Assembly: GCA_949152475.1 (NCBI GenBank)
Contig: OX424563.1
Location: forward strand, 26,693,720-26,757,719
Source of the DNA: Terebella lapidaria
Taxonomy: Eukaryota; Annelida; Polychaeta; Terebellida; Terebellidae
DNA: 64,000 nucleotides
Reading direction: 5' to 3'
In this document: one piece after another, positions 24,800 to 36,376 of the stretch
How positions within the stretch are numbered: the first letter of the stretch is position 1
How the letters are laid out: each line of letters starts with the position of its first letter
Notes under the pieces: generated by a model
The model's database searches: none
Told to the model about the DNA's origin: nothing
Seen by the model: only the letters and a program-made list of their open reading frames with translations
Made by a program: the position numbers and the translations under genes

Positions 24800-26593
24800 T
24801 AGGCCAAGGGCCGAAGATAGGTTACCGGACAATGTTTAATATTTTAGATGTTAGCCAGGTCACTGGTTGAATTCAAGGTCAAGAGAATATTCAGCAATAA
24901 CATTACCTATATATCATGTCCACAGTTGATTGCTAAGCTGTAAATTCAATAATCAGCGAGATATTAGCAATTTTGTGCTGTGGCCTTGAAAATGAAGGGG
25001 CAAAGGTCAAATTCAAGGTCATCAAAATATTCAGTGTATATCATTTTCTATATCATGTCCACAATTGATTCCCAAGCCATACAGTCAATAGACGAGCAAG
25101 ATATGAGTCAGTTTGTCCTTGGACCTTGAAAATGAGGTCAGAGGTCAAATTCAAGGTCCGAGAATATTCAGCATATATCATTTCCTACATGTCCACAATT
25201 GATTCCTAAGCTGTAAAATCGATAATAAGTGAGATATTAGACATTTTGTCCTGTGACCTTGAAAATGAGGTCACACGTCAAATTCAAGGTCATGACAATA
25301 ATCTGCATATATCATTTCCTATATGTTCATAACTGATTCCTAAGCTGTAAAGTCGATAACAAGCGAGATATTAGCCATTTTGTCCTATGACCTTGAAAAT
25401 GCGGTCAAATGTCAAATTCAAGGTCATCAGAATATTCAGCATATATCATTTCCTACATGTCCACAATCGATTCCTAAGCTGTAAAATCGATAATAAGTGA
25501 GATATTAGACATTTTGTCCTGTGACCTTGAAAATGAGGTCACACGTCAAATTCAAGGTCATGACAATAATCTGCATATATCATTTCCTATATGTTCATAA
25601 CTGATTCCTAAGCTGTAAAGTCGATAACAAGCGAGATATTAGCCATTTTGTCCTATGACCTTGAAAATGCGGTCAAATGTCAAATTCAAGGTCATCATAA
25701 TATTCAGCATATATCATTTCCTATATGTCCACAATTGATTCCTAAGCTGTAGAGTCGATAATAAGTGAGATATTAGCCATTTTGTCCTGTGACCTTGAAA
25801 CTGAGGTCAAATGTCAAATTCAAGGTCATGACAATAATCTGCATATATCATTTCCTATATGTTCATAACTGATTCCTAAGCTGTAAAGTCGATAACAAGC
25901 GAGATATTAGCCATTTTGTCCTATGACCTTGAAAATGGGGTCAAAGGTCAATTCAAGGTCATCAGAATATTCAGCATATATCATTTCCTATATGTCCACA
26001 ATTGATTCCTAAGCTGTAGAGTCGATAATAAGCGAAATATCAGCCATTTTAAGCTCTGACCTTGAATTGAGGTCAGAGGTCAAATTCAAGGTCACGAGGA
26101 TATTCAGCATATATCGTTTCCTATATGTCCACAATTGATTCCTAGTCTCTAATCTCAATATTAAGTGAGATATTAGGCATAATGTGTCCCATTATAAAGC
26201 ATAGGAGAATTTAACATGGGAAAGTCCCATTTGGGCCGAGTTTGGGCCAAAATGGCCCACTTCGAGCGATTCAAGCGCAACGAAATTTATAGACATCATA
26301 GGAGTACATATGAGGAGTGTTATGTATCAAAAACAGATTTTGAGAAAATGGCCACCAAAGTCCAAAATCAGGCATTTTTCGTCGAAAACGGCCGCCATTT
26401 TGAAAAAAATGCGAAAATCAAAAAACTAAAAAATACCTCCTTCCTGAATTATTTTTAAGTATTTTTGTGCAAAATTTCAGAAGAATTCGCTCGTAAACAA
26501 AAAAGATAAAAATGTGGGCGACGACGACGACGGACGACAGACGACGGACGCAACGCCATGCCAATAGGTTATCGGACCATAGGTCGGTAACCT
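24800..26593 (+). mobile_element. satellite-bearing non-autonomous element, copy 3 (longest array)
   Basis: The 5' end reads TTAGGCCAAGGGCCGAAG then ATAGGTTACCGGAC; the 3' end carries ATAGGTTATCGGACC then GGTCGGTAACC. TAAAA-like bases flank both ends. About ten tandem units of about 134 bp (24850-26170) each hold TGACCTTGAAAATGAGGTCA followed by an AATTCAAGGTCA word, then a conserved spacer (ATATCATTTCCTATATG, ATTCCTAAGCTGTA, GATATTAGCCATTTTGTCC). The 3' domain has GGACGACGGACGACAG-type repeats. About 110 bp of the duplicated unit (present in block A at about 20545-20655) is missing at the insertion point. Confidence 0.8.
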
Positions 26594-27326
26594 AAAAAGG
26601 TGCGAGACAGATTGAATGGTATATTTTCCGTGGCCCAGGAGTATTACGGGGCAGTACAAATTACTCCAGATACGGGATTTGTCGTAACATTTTGTCGCTC
26701 GGATGTTTCGTTGTTCCATTCTCATATCCTCACACGCACCTTGTTCAACCTGATGAACTCTGATAAACGTAGATCTATATCAATTCTAGAGAGCTAGGCA
26801 CGCCCTGTCTGACATATGCCAAACAAATCAAATCAAACTCCTTTCACCAAAACGTTTGACGTTAAAAAAAAATTTATAATGCTTTATAATGTTTACCTTC
26901 CATAACTAATAAGGTCACGTGACTTCTCACGCTTGACACATGCCACATGCGCGCCAGGGGTCGCTTCTTTTCATTCAGTTTGTTTAGATATATGACTTCG
27001 ACAATAACAACATAAACATTCCCCAGGCCTCCATTACTGTAAACATTTGACGAAAAACAGCATGAAGGGTCATTTACCGACTTCCATATAAAGCTCAACT
27101 GAAGTGCTCTAATTCAGAGCACTATTCAGCGCTAGGTACATTTTTACACTAGGTGTGGTACTTCAGCTTTGGCGGACACTGAATCACAATCGTAGTTTGG
27201 GACTCCAACTGCACTTGGCTTTTTTCGTGAGAGGATCAAGAACCACTCTCTAAAGGAAGCAGCCTCACAGAGTAAACCAATTATGCCCATCCATTCAAAA
27301 GTTGAAAACGTCTTAAGTCGCATTAA

Positions 27327-27744
27327 CGTAGTCCGCTACAAACAGTGAGGTAACGGAGAGTCAAAATTTAAAAGTCATTTCTTGAATATTATCTCTTCAA
27401 AATGACATTATTTTATAGAGGAAATGATCAGCATCCTAATACTGAAAAGAAAATAGGGGGTCACCGTGCTTGTTTTTTCTACATATTCGATCAAAAACAC
27501 ACATATTTACCTAGAATGACATAAATTCTGGCATTTTTGCACATTTTTTGGTCCATATTCACATCTTGCATCGTGTTTTCCATGCGAACGGATACGGTGA
27601 CCCCCCTATTTTCTTTTCAGTTTTAGGATGCTGAACAGTTACTCTATAAAATGTATCATTTTGAAGCTCTAGATTTTGTTGATACAGGTATTTATTTTTA
27701 AAAACCCTTTGACCCCCTTCCCTCACTGTTTGGAGCGGACTACC
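27327..27744. mobile_element. 418-bp MITE flanked by TTAA
   Basis: Long terminal inverted repeats: the left begins CGTAGTCCGCTACAAACAGT, the right reversed begins GGTAGTCCGCTCCAAACAGT. They continue inward imperfectly to an arm motif AAAATAGGGGGTCACCGT. TTAA flanks both ends (27323-27326, 27745-27748). The homologous site in block A (about 21395) has a single AGTTAAC and no element, giving a natural empty site. TTAA duplication is typical of the piggyBac superfamily; there is no transposase here. Confidence 0.85.
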
Positions 27745-28150
27745 TTAAGTTCTATAGTCAACTCAAAAAAAACCTGAAACAAGTGGATTCCCTGTACATG
27801 TACGCATTCCTATCCGTAGGCATACAAATCCCAACCTTTTTCACTTACGACATCATAGCCGTTAGGTGTAACACAATATGGGGGACACTGCTGTTCATTG
27901 CATAGGCGATAGTATATTGGACAGAACATTTAAGGAAGGTCTGTTATTTTTAGTGCGATGATTTACGCTATCAGGTTAATCCTACAATGTAGGAATAAAT
28001 ATATCTGGTAATACCTGGAGCACCTAATAGGGATCATGCATTCAAGCCAATGTCAATCATAACGCATCACATCTGACAAATCCCGATTCGTCACTTGCAG
28101 TGTCACTTCAAAATGTCTCACAATTCATAAACTCATTATCAGTATGTTGA

Positions 28151-28265
28151 ATATTTGGTCGGACTTTGTTCATGTTGTTTCTATTCCAAAGATTGTTTCC
28201 TGGGTTTGCCATTGGCATCATCAAAATCTGGTCGTATTCATGGTGATAGGTTGATACTTACATTG
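28151..28265 (+). repeat. dispersed repeat R, partial copy
   Basis: Shares ATTTGGTCGGACTTTGTT and the tail GATAGGTTGATACTTACATT with the fuller copy at 28351-28498. Confidence 0.6.
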
Positions 28266-28350
28266 ATGAATTTGTGTATGTTGGGAAAGTACAGAACCAT
28301 GTTTTGTGATTATATATTTGTTGTTGTGTATCACTAGACTCCATTGACCA

Positions 28351-28498
28351 CACTGTCTGCCCCTGATGACGACAGTGTGTCTTTTGATAAAGTATTTGGT
28401 TGGGCTTTGTTTCTATTGCAAAATGTTGCACTTTACGTTTGTTATTGAAATCATAAAATTTTGGCTGTATTGGTGGTAACAGATTGATACTTACATTG
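28351..28498 (+). repeat. dispersed repeat R
   Basis: Begins CACTGTCTGCCCCTGATGAC and ends AGATTGATACTTACATT. Inverted copies are at 37157-37316 and 39335-39480. In one frame the 5' part reads close to DDASVSFDKLFGRALF in the better-preserved copies, so it may derive from the end of a coding element. Family unknown to me. Confidence 0.75.
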
Positions 28499-29880
28499 TA
28501 ACGTCGGTACTGCACAGTTAATATGCATGTTTGTATACGAAGGAGCGACATTTTCTTATATGTAGTAACGTTATTTATAGATGTGACATTCTTTCCATAA
28601 AATGATTACAGGCCGCTAAATGCTCAACGGTTTGGTAAAGTACCACTTGTATATTGTTGCCTATTTGTTCTTATCTTTCCTACTTTTATTGTGCCAAAGT
28701 ATGTTGTAGGAATCTGCCTCGCTCGCACGGGTTGACCCGAGCATATGATTTTGTTCTCTGTCTACTTCTTGGCAGTGCACTTGAGCCGAGTTCACTTATC
28801 CACCGACACTCTTAAGAGACAATCTAATCCAATATGTTTACACTTTAATTAAATTTTAAGCTTATTCGGTACTTGAAGGGAAAATTCAAAAGAGCGAGGA
28901 GAGGGACAAAATATGTCAGGAATCGGGTAGCATCCAGGTCATCTCTCTAGGTTCATCAAGGACCGAAGAGATAACCTTATCAATTGCTGATTTTAGATAC
29001 ATCGCATCCATCAAAATCACACCATACTTTGCACTGAGAGTACCTTGAAATATTAACATTGAGAAACACACACATGCAGTATGCGGATGTGTACCCAACT
29101 AAACACCGTGCACAAAAGGGGGGATTTCTTTACAAACAGTGAAATCATTTGATGAAACATGTCTTAACTGGCTACATTTAAATGTCTCGCGTTCAAATAT
29201 GTTCTAATGTTATTCCACCTTACACCACGCGTTAACGTTTCATCGTTGTAATTCCAGTTTTGTGTGAGGCTTTTTTTTAATCAAGTATGAAATTTTGCTG
29301 TACCGATTTAATGCATTCCATAGAAATTGAAAATATTGCCGACAGCATAAGGTATTCGAAAAATATGCCTGAAATAAAACTAATGTTTTAGTCCGAGTGT
29401 CCATCATATGTCTGGCATGCAACTGATTTGCTCACGAGGAAGTCATGATCTGCATTTCAGGATGTTTTTCAAGTTATATCAGTGTTTTTCATGGAAAGCA
29501 CAATTCAGACGGAACTTGTAGATACTGCGAATTATACGTTTAAGCTGGTATATAATGCATATCTTCATGATCATAACTGGTGCGGCCTACGACACACTAC
29601 AGAATATCACGAAGCACTGATGTTGTGACTACAATATATAATCCACAATTTTTTTACTTCGTTACTGGTAATTTACACAAACCCAGAACTACAAAATTAG
29701 GATCTGGAGGATTATATGGCATTGGTCTAGATGGAGGGTGAATCCTCAAATACACGCTTTGGATGCTTATTGTGACTAGAAATCTCAAATACAGACCATA
29801 TTGTATGAAACAAATGAATGCAAGCAACATGAGAAATATACATTAGATGCAAACGCACAATAATAAATGTAGATTAAAAC

Positions 29881-31216
29881 CATGACCACTATGATGCCCG
29901 CTGGGGAAAACACATACTGGGCTGGGGTCTGGGGCTCCAAATTTGGGGAAATTAACCCCAATTTGGATTGAATAGAGGTAACCCAATAATTGTAATTCCT
30001 CTTAATTATATAAGGTGAGTGCAGCCCTCTCCCCTTCTGTACTACCAATAATAATAATAATAATAATAATAATTACATTTATCACATTTTTTCAGGTGAC
30101 ATTTATTACAAATAGATAATGCGCACCAAGCGTAGCGCTAATGTCATGACGCTCCCCCAGTCCCAAAGGTGGGCCTACATATAGATGAACTCGCGCATTT
30201 ATTGGTACATTGTATGAAGGATGCATCGAATAGCATTATATCGCCTGTGTTGGACAAGAAGTCTCATTGTTGCCAACCAGGATTCTTCTATTCGTTCAAC
30301 AGCCGAGCTGCAGTTTTGTCTCCTCTTACGTTTGCAAACACCAAATTCATTAAAAAAAATATCCAGTGAAGCTAAAGGATTGTTACCCATCCATGAAACC
30401 AAATACCGGCTTCATGTATATAGACGCGTACATTCAATTAATGGTAGGATTCTACGCACGGAATCTTTCACGTCCAGTAAATTGCTACTAAACTTTTATG
30501 CTGTTAATGTTGTTGAAGTCACGTAAATAGGTTGATTTGTTTTTTCCGCGTGACTGTAGTTGACAATAAAACATTCCTGATTCACCTGTCAGATAAAACG
30601 AATGTTTCACATGTTTCAGATACCACATGGTTTTTTTCTATTGAATGCTTGTATGTGTGACCTGAGACGGTCAATGACTACATTCAAAGTAAACCCATGG
30701 ATGCTCTGAAAGTATGTGGAATGTGTAATGTGATTATTGGAATGTCATGTCTATGTACATCGAATATACGTCACTAAATGCACGCACATACACATACATT
30801 GAATCCAATAGCATTCCATTCGTTCATCAAATACACACCGTGTCCTATACAACATGTACAAGTTACGTATCTGACCTGGCATCTAGTGTGACACGGGTAT
30901 AATTCATGTCATACGGATGACATGATTTAGCTCCAGTTCAATAAAAAAAACCACCAGCATGCTAAAAGTAACATTTGCTCTACAAGTGGCATCATGTTTT
31001 GCGATCCCGCAGGTGAAAAAATACACACTGAGTTGTGCTGTGTGAAAATTAAACAACAATACACATATCAACGATTCCATATTTCTAGTACTTATATGTA
31101 TATCGCTTTGTATCAGTACATACATAGGCACACTGTACATGGACTAGCTTTTGAGTAATAACATCCAAATACACGATGTGGCAAAATAACTTTAGGATCA
31201 GGTGCCAAAAACATGC
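29881..31216. other. intergenic with (AAT)n at 30047-30073
   Basis: A trinucleotide microsatellite of about nine units and otherwise short frames. Several overlapping frames at 30169-30526 on both strands show no motif. Confidence 0.45.
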
Positions 31217-31218
31217 TA

Positions 31219-31781
31219 TACTCTGATTTTTCTAACTTGTTTTACACCGGTTTTTGACGATATTTTCGCGATGCTAAACTATCGTTCTGTAACTTGGCGT
31301 ACTTCACCAGGGGTCAAACGGCAAGTTTCTGCAGAATTGCAGACTTCTATCGCAAAAATGAAAGAAGTTGGCAATCTACCCCGATGTTAAATTCAGCCCA
31401 AAACGAGATCTCGAGAATCTGATCATATTCGATGATTTGGTCCTGTTTTCATCCATCAGGATTCGAAGTATGGTTGTAATTTTGAACCAGAAGACACATT
31501 GGATTGTATGCTATACAAACGTGTTGATTTCGAAATATTGCACTCCTACAATACCGAGCGAATCCATAAAATTGTGTGCAGAAATTAAATGACAGGGCTA
31601 AGATTTAACATTGGGGTAGACAGCCAACTTCGTCAATTTTCGCGATAGAAGTCTGAAATTCAGCAGAAAATTGCCGTTTGACTCAATTGCCGTGAAGTAT
31701 ACCATGATATAAAACAATATCTCTCACCATCGCAAAAATATCAGCGAAAAACTTTGTATACAAGTTAGAAAAATCAGAGTA
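31219..31781. mobile_element. 563-bp foldback MITE, copy 2
   Basis: The arms begin TACTCTGATTTTTCTAACTTG-like on the left and end with the reverse complement on the right, with TA on both sides (31217-31218 and 31782-31783). The inner arm shares CAGACTTCTATCGCAAAAAT and AAGTTGGCAATCTACCCC with copy 1, but the outermost arms differ. No coding capacity. Confidence 0.85.
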
Positions 31782-31783
31782 TA

Positions 31784-33724
31784 CTTAGTATTCAACCGAC
31801 AGTTTGTTAATTCATAAAACAACGAGATAGTATAATCGATCAACGGTTCAGGATATTGGCTTCAGGTTAATCACCTAGACCGAACTTCCCTATGGTGGAT
31901 AGGAGCTAGGACCTTGAAGGTTTACCGCACGGAACTTATCACTTTACATTTTCAGGAATTGAGTGATAAGCTCATACCAAAAATTTCACATGCTCTTAAC
32001 AGTTCCGCTTTCTGACCCAGGACTATGTCTGGTGTTTTTGACTAGAGGTGGACCAAAACGAGAATATTATATCGTCACCTGATATTTCATATGCAGTGTC
32101 TGGACAAGGAAGGAAATCAAACATGATGTTTTGATTTATAGGTTGCCGAACCTATAGTACGATAATTTTCTCAAAATCTCAAGATATTTTCATGCATTCA
32201 TATGTAATGGACTGTCTATTTGCACTACCGTGACGTGCATGAGATCAACGTAATAAACGAAAACCACATAAGTTCGAAATCCAATTACTGTGCATTCTGA
32301 ACCAAATCCAGCAAAAAGAACGTGCATGGTTTCTAACACAAGTGTCACAATAGGCACACAGCATATTCAGTGTGGCTGTGAATCCAATAGACAGATTCAA
32401 GCTCAAATCACAATGCGAACAGTTTCTCACCATTGGTGATCTAGAAACCTGCGCACATGTTGTCGTGAAATTTGAACCTTTACTTCCTTATTTCCTCGAC
32501 TTTATTCATTTGCATCTCCAGAAAACATATATTTGGCAGGCCAGGTAAAACAACTTCGTTAGAGCCCATACATTAAAGGAAGTACACACGCTCAACTACT
32601 AAAATTGAGAGTAATCGTACGAAAACCATCTTCTTTGAACTAACAACTACTGTTTACTAACATGATAATCACAATGTTCAGCGTTCCCACCATTAGCTCT
32701 CCTGTGCGGTAACGTAGCTGCTACGACACATCTGTTCTGGAGAATTAGCCGCTAAAGACTTGATACGTCCCATCTGACAAGTCGGAAGAGAAATCCAGGC
32801 ACCGTCTCGGTAAACTCACAGCTGGTGGAAAGTTTGGGAATATTGTATTTTGGTTCAGGTAATTTCAACTTGAATAAAATGTAAGGACAACTTTGCCAGA
32901 TGTACTGTAACGTCCTGTCAATCCTTTATTTTTTGTCGTGTGTGTTAGAAAACATGAAATTTAAACATCCTTTGAATGAATAACTTTTGGAAATTGACAG
33001 AAATGTGCAGGACAATACTGTTTGTATCTGTAGATCATCGACACTAGAAAAGTAGAGAAAGTGGGTGCCAAATACCAAACAATCTTAACCTTGTTGCAAG
33101 TGCCATGCTTGAAGGCACAATCTGTCTTTGGTAACTGATGCAAAGTAAGAGTAGAGCGAGCGAGACTACACAACTCAATGAACGTACGTTTCGGTTTTTG
33201 CATTTTTGATTTGGATCAAGAAATTTGATAGATTTTCGTATACTAGGCCAAACGAACTCATACCATGCTATATACATCAAACATAAGGACACTCCCTGAA
33301 GATTCATGGCAAGTACATTTATTCATGCCTGACTTGGTATAGTCCAAGAAAATGCAATAATTTCAGTACGTTTATTTTGCAAATCTTTTACAACTACTTG
33401 CTTAGCATGATCGTGAGCGCAAAACAGCGCGAGAAACGAATATCGTGGCGAAATAAACATGGTAGCCACTCTAGTCAAAGATTCATCACACAATTCATTG
33501 ATGAGTGTGTTTGATGAACATATATCTTGTTAAAATAGTTCACTTGCCCATGGAGAAACTCATTGTATCCACATAAAAATTATCCAGTATTAACATGTGC
33601 ATTTCAAAATACCATATACCAATACCATAGTTCATAGGAAGAAAATCTATAGAATGAAATAGATCAAAGACGTCTGTGCCCTTTGAAGCCTAAAGAACTG
33701 CATAATATGTTTGCCGTCTGCCTT
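31784..33724. other. intergenic, nothing recognised
   Basis: AT-rich with short frames only. Confidence 0.4.
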
Positions 33725-34680
33725 GGATGGATGGATGGATGGATGGTTTATTTTTGAACTGTAACATTGAAAAGAAAATTTAACAATTTAATCACAAGAA
33801 AATGGTTACAGCTCAAGGTTGTCAGTTGAGCGTGAGCTGTAACCAGAAGGTGCTTAAAGAATCATTAACATCAAGGTGAACAAAAACTGGTAACTGACAC
33901 CCTTAAATACATTTAAAATAGTAAAGTAAATGAATGGCAAACAGTAACAAAACGAAAGAGAGAATAGCGGAAAACATAACAGTAATACTAACTATACAAC
34001 TTGATGAAATAACAATGATGACAATAAGACACAATAGAATTTACAACATGAACCAGATAAAAGTAAATAAACATAATGAAAAAAATAAATAAATAAAAAT
34101 AAAATAGCCACAACTACAGAATAATGAGAGAAAATCGAAAGAAATTGAACAGAGCTTAAATTACCTATTTAACAGTTAACTGAAAAAATATTAAGAGAAA
34201 TGAGGACGGTGGAGAGTTGAGGCGGCGAGGGAGAGCCGGGGCAAGGTGGACCGGAGGCAGAGACAATCGCCGCGCGGGAGACAGCGCATCTACCGTGCCA
34301 CAGGATCACCATACCTCTGAAACACGACGGATCTCAGGGCAGATACGAATCCTTTGACATTAAATTTATTTTTACATTAATTGGTAGCCTGTTCCAAATC
34401 AAAGGACCTTGGTTTAGTATGCTACGTATGGTAATGGTTTTACTAGTTGGGGGAGGACGCAGATGTAGGGATTGCCTTGTCGCATGTGTATGGACAGTTT
34501 CTGTACTTATGAAAATATCTAGTAGCGGGGAGGGGAGTAGCTGATGGTAATATTTATACATAAATTTAGCAGATTCAATTTGTTGTATATCTTGTAATTT
34601 GTACAGTTTCAGAGATTCAAACAAACCTTGGGTATGTTCAAGATACCCTAACCTTCTTGAGGCTTTTGTTCACAGCAAGA
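33725..34680 (-). mobile_element. 5'-truncated LINE fragment (reverse transcriptase C-terminus and 3' tail)
   Basis: The minus-strand frame 34624-34334 carries the hallmark C-terminal region after the reverse transcriptase domain of CR1/L2/Jockey-like non-LTR elements: LYKLQDIQQIESAKFMYKYY, then LLPSPL, TRQSLHLRPP, and SILNQGPLIWNRLP. The 3' end is a (CCAT)n tail on the minus strand (33725-33746), typical of the CR1/L2 group. The frame stops soon after the IWNRLP block and the remaining 0.6 kb to the tail has no long frame, so it is a dead 3' fragment. The 5' truncation lies near 34680. Confidence 0.75.
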
Positions 34681-35643
34681 TCATGAAATCTGAACGTCAC
34701 ATATAACACCGAAGTTATTTTATAAAATGTTGATACCGCTTGCCAAAATATGGTTGAAACATCAATGGGGTGCCGGAGTTCATATATCACGTGTGCCGCA
34801 CCATGTACGAATATGCTGCAATATGGGTGAGCGTAGTAACTGATTGAAACTAGTTAAGTGAAATGGCCAGTTATTCGAGATAATTTCATTTGTAGGTAGT
34901 GCAATGGGTCTGGCGCAGCCTCCAGTAACGACGGTTAAACAACTCGGGGTGTATAATTATTTGCTTTTAAACTGAATCAATGGTTTTTACATTGACAAAA
35001 GGACAGGACATTGAAACAAGAAAAAACGATGTTCTAACATATGGTAATCGGCGGTGAGCTACATTTTGTGAGGGAATAAATTATTGAGTATAGTGAAAGA
35101 TAAGAACGACAAAAACTTGCTCTATTGTATCCCACTGAGGCTGGTAGAAAACGAGTTGAAATCATTAAATCCTACAATTGAGTTGTAGTATTTATTGACT
35201 ATATTTACACCGTAAAAATATCTCAACCATATTTCAAATTATTATTGGTGTATTTATGTATTTTTACTCCAGTGGCATGACAGTATCAAATTGCACTGTC
35301 TTAGTTGACATTCTGCACAAATACATGGTCGTGTGTTTGCTGATGCATTTCTATGTGACTGAGCTCCTTCCATCGCGGGTCACAATCAGACCATTGAGCT
35401 TTTTGTAACAATAGTAACAATGAAATATCCTTTTATAAGCATACATCAATTTATAAACATCCATTCATATATGTGTTTTAATTATCAACGTTGTGAGTTA
35501 GTGTGGGTGGAGGGATATCGAAGGAAGACAACTAATACGTTATGCGCTGACCCATCAACCAAGTAGAAAACATGAATAGTGTGAGTATTGTCGAATAAAT
35601 CGATTGGTTGACTAATTGATCGATTGATTGATTGATAGATTGA
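34681..35643. other. intergenic with degenerate (GATT)n at 35600-35660
   Basis: No gene seen; a decayed GATT/GATC tetranucleotide tract lies at the right end. Confidence 0.45.
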
Positions 35644-35827
35644 TTAACTGATGGGTTGATATGGATCAGCAACCATTGAGAAACATCCATGTATATTTTG
35701 ACCAATATAGTGGGTCACAGCGAAGCGTCTGAATTCTGGATCGACTTGCATCAGACATCGCATTGCAGAAAACTCACCACCTGGAGCGGTATCGATATCA
35801 TTGTTACCTGGACACACCCTTAGGAAA
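35644..35827 (-). CDS. possible terminal coding exon, unassigned
   Basis: A minus-strand acceptor with a good pyrimidine tract (CCTCTTGTTTTAG) is followed by about 60 open codons beginning FLRVCPGNNDIDTAPGGEFS and ending VADPYQPIS with a stop. Residue usage looks protein-like (three Cys, balanced charge). No upstream exon or poly-A signal was found and no family is recognised, so a chance frame is possible. Confidence 0.2.
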
Positions 35828-36030
35828 CTAAAACAAGAGGTCATAGTAAAAGGCACCTTCTCTGAAACAAATAACGTGTAAATCCATATTTTTTGGAGGG
35901 CCTCGCATGCCGAATGCCATCCAACTTTCGTCTCCTGTACTATACATATGTTTTTTTTTTCTGCTAGTCATCCAGGCCGTTCGATGTTCTACAAATCAAT
36001 TACACCTTACGATTTGCCTTTTTTCCAGGA

Positions 36031-36194
36031 GGTGGTACTCGGGAATGTCGTACATCTTGAGGGTGTTTCCTCGCCGTCCAGTCAGTGCTACGGTTCTACC
36101 CTGGGAGTGGAGTATTTACGGAGGCTTTTTGTGGATAGTTGCTGTGGATAACAACGTTGAGAGTAGCCATCAGCATGCAACAGAGAGTGAATAA
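36031..36194 (+). CDS. possible 3'-terminal exon with poly-A signal
   Basis: A strong acceptor (GCCTTTTTTCCAG) precedes two open frames. The longer reads WYSGMSYILRVFPRRPVSAT and ends at a stop near 36194; the other stops near 36151 (LRRLFVDSCCG). An AATAAA at about 36278 followed by a GT-rich stretch (GGTCGTTTGTTTTTGTTGG) fits a 3' end. No upstream exon was identified, so the gene itself is unproven. Confidence 0.2.
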
Positions 36195-36376
36195 AAATCA
36201 AGGATTGCGTGATGGTCTTCGCGGAAGTTAAATTATGGCGTTATGACTTAAGGTGGCGTGTATGTTTTTACGTCATCGCAATAAAGGTCGTTTGTTTTTG
36301 TTGGGGATTTACTCCCTCAATCAGCTCAGAATTTACACGTGGGACTTGTTGGTTTTTTTTAAATATCCTGGATGTG

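Larger units (their letters stand above)
24020..29880. repeat. tandem duplication block B
   Basis: Second copy of the block A unit, immediately adjacent and in the same orientation. It is longer because element copy 3 (24800-26593), a TTAA-flanked MITE (27327-27744) and extra dispersed-repeat sequence (about 28150-28500) lie within it. Visual identity outside the insertions is roughly 80-90 percent, with many small indels, so the duplication is not recent. Confidence 0.85.
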
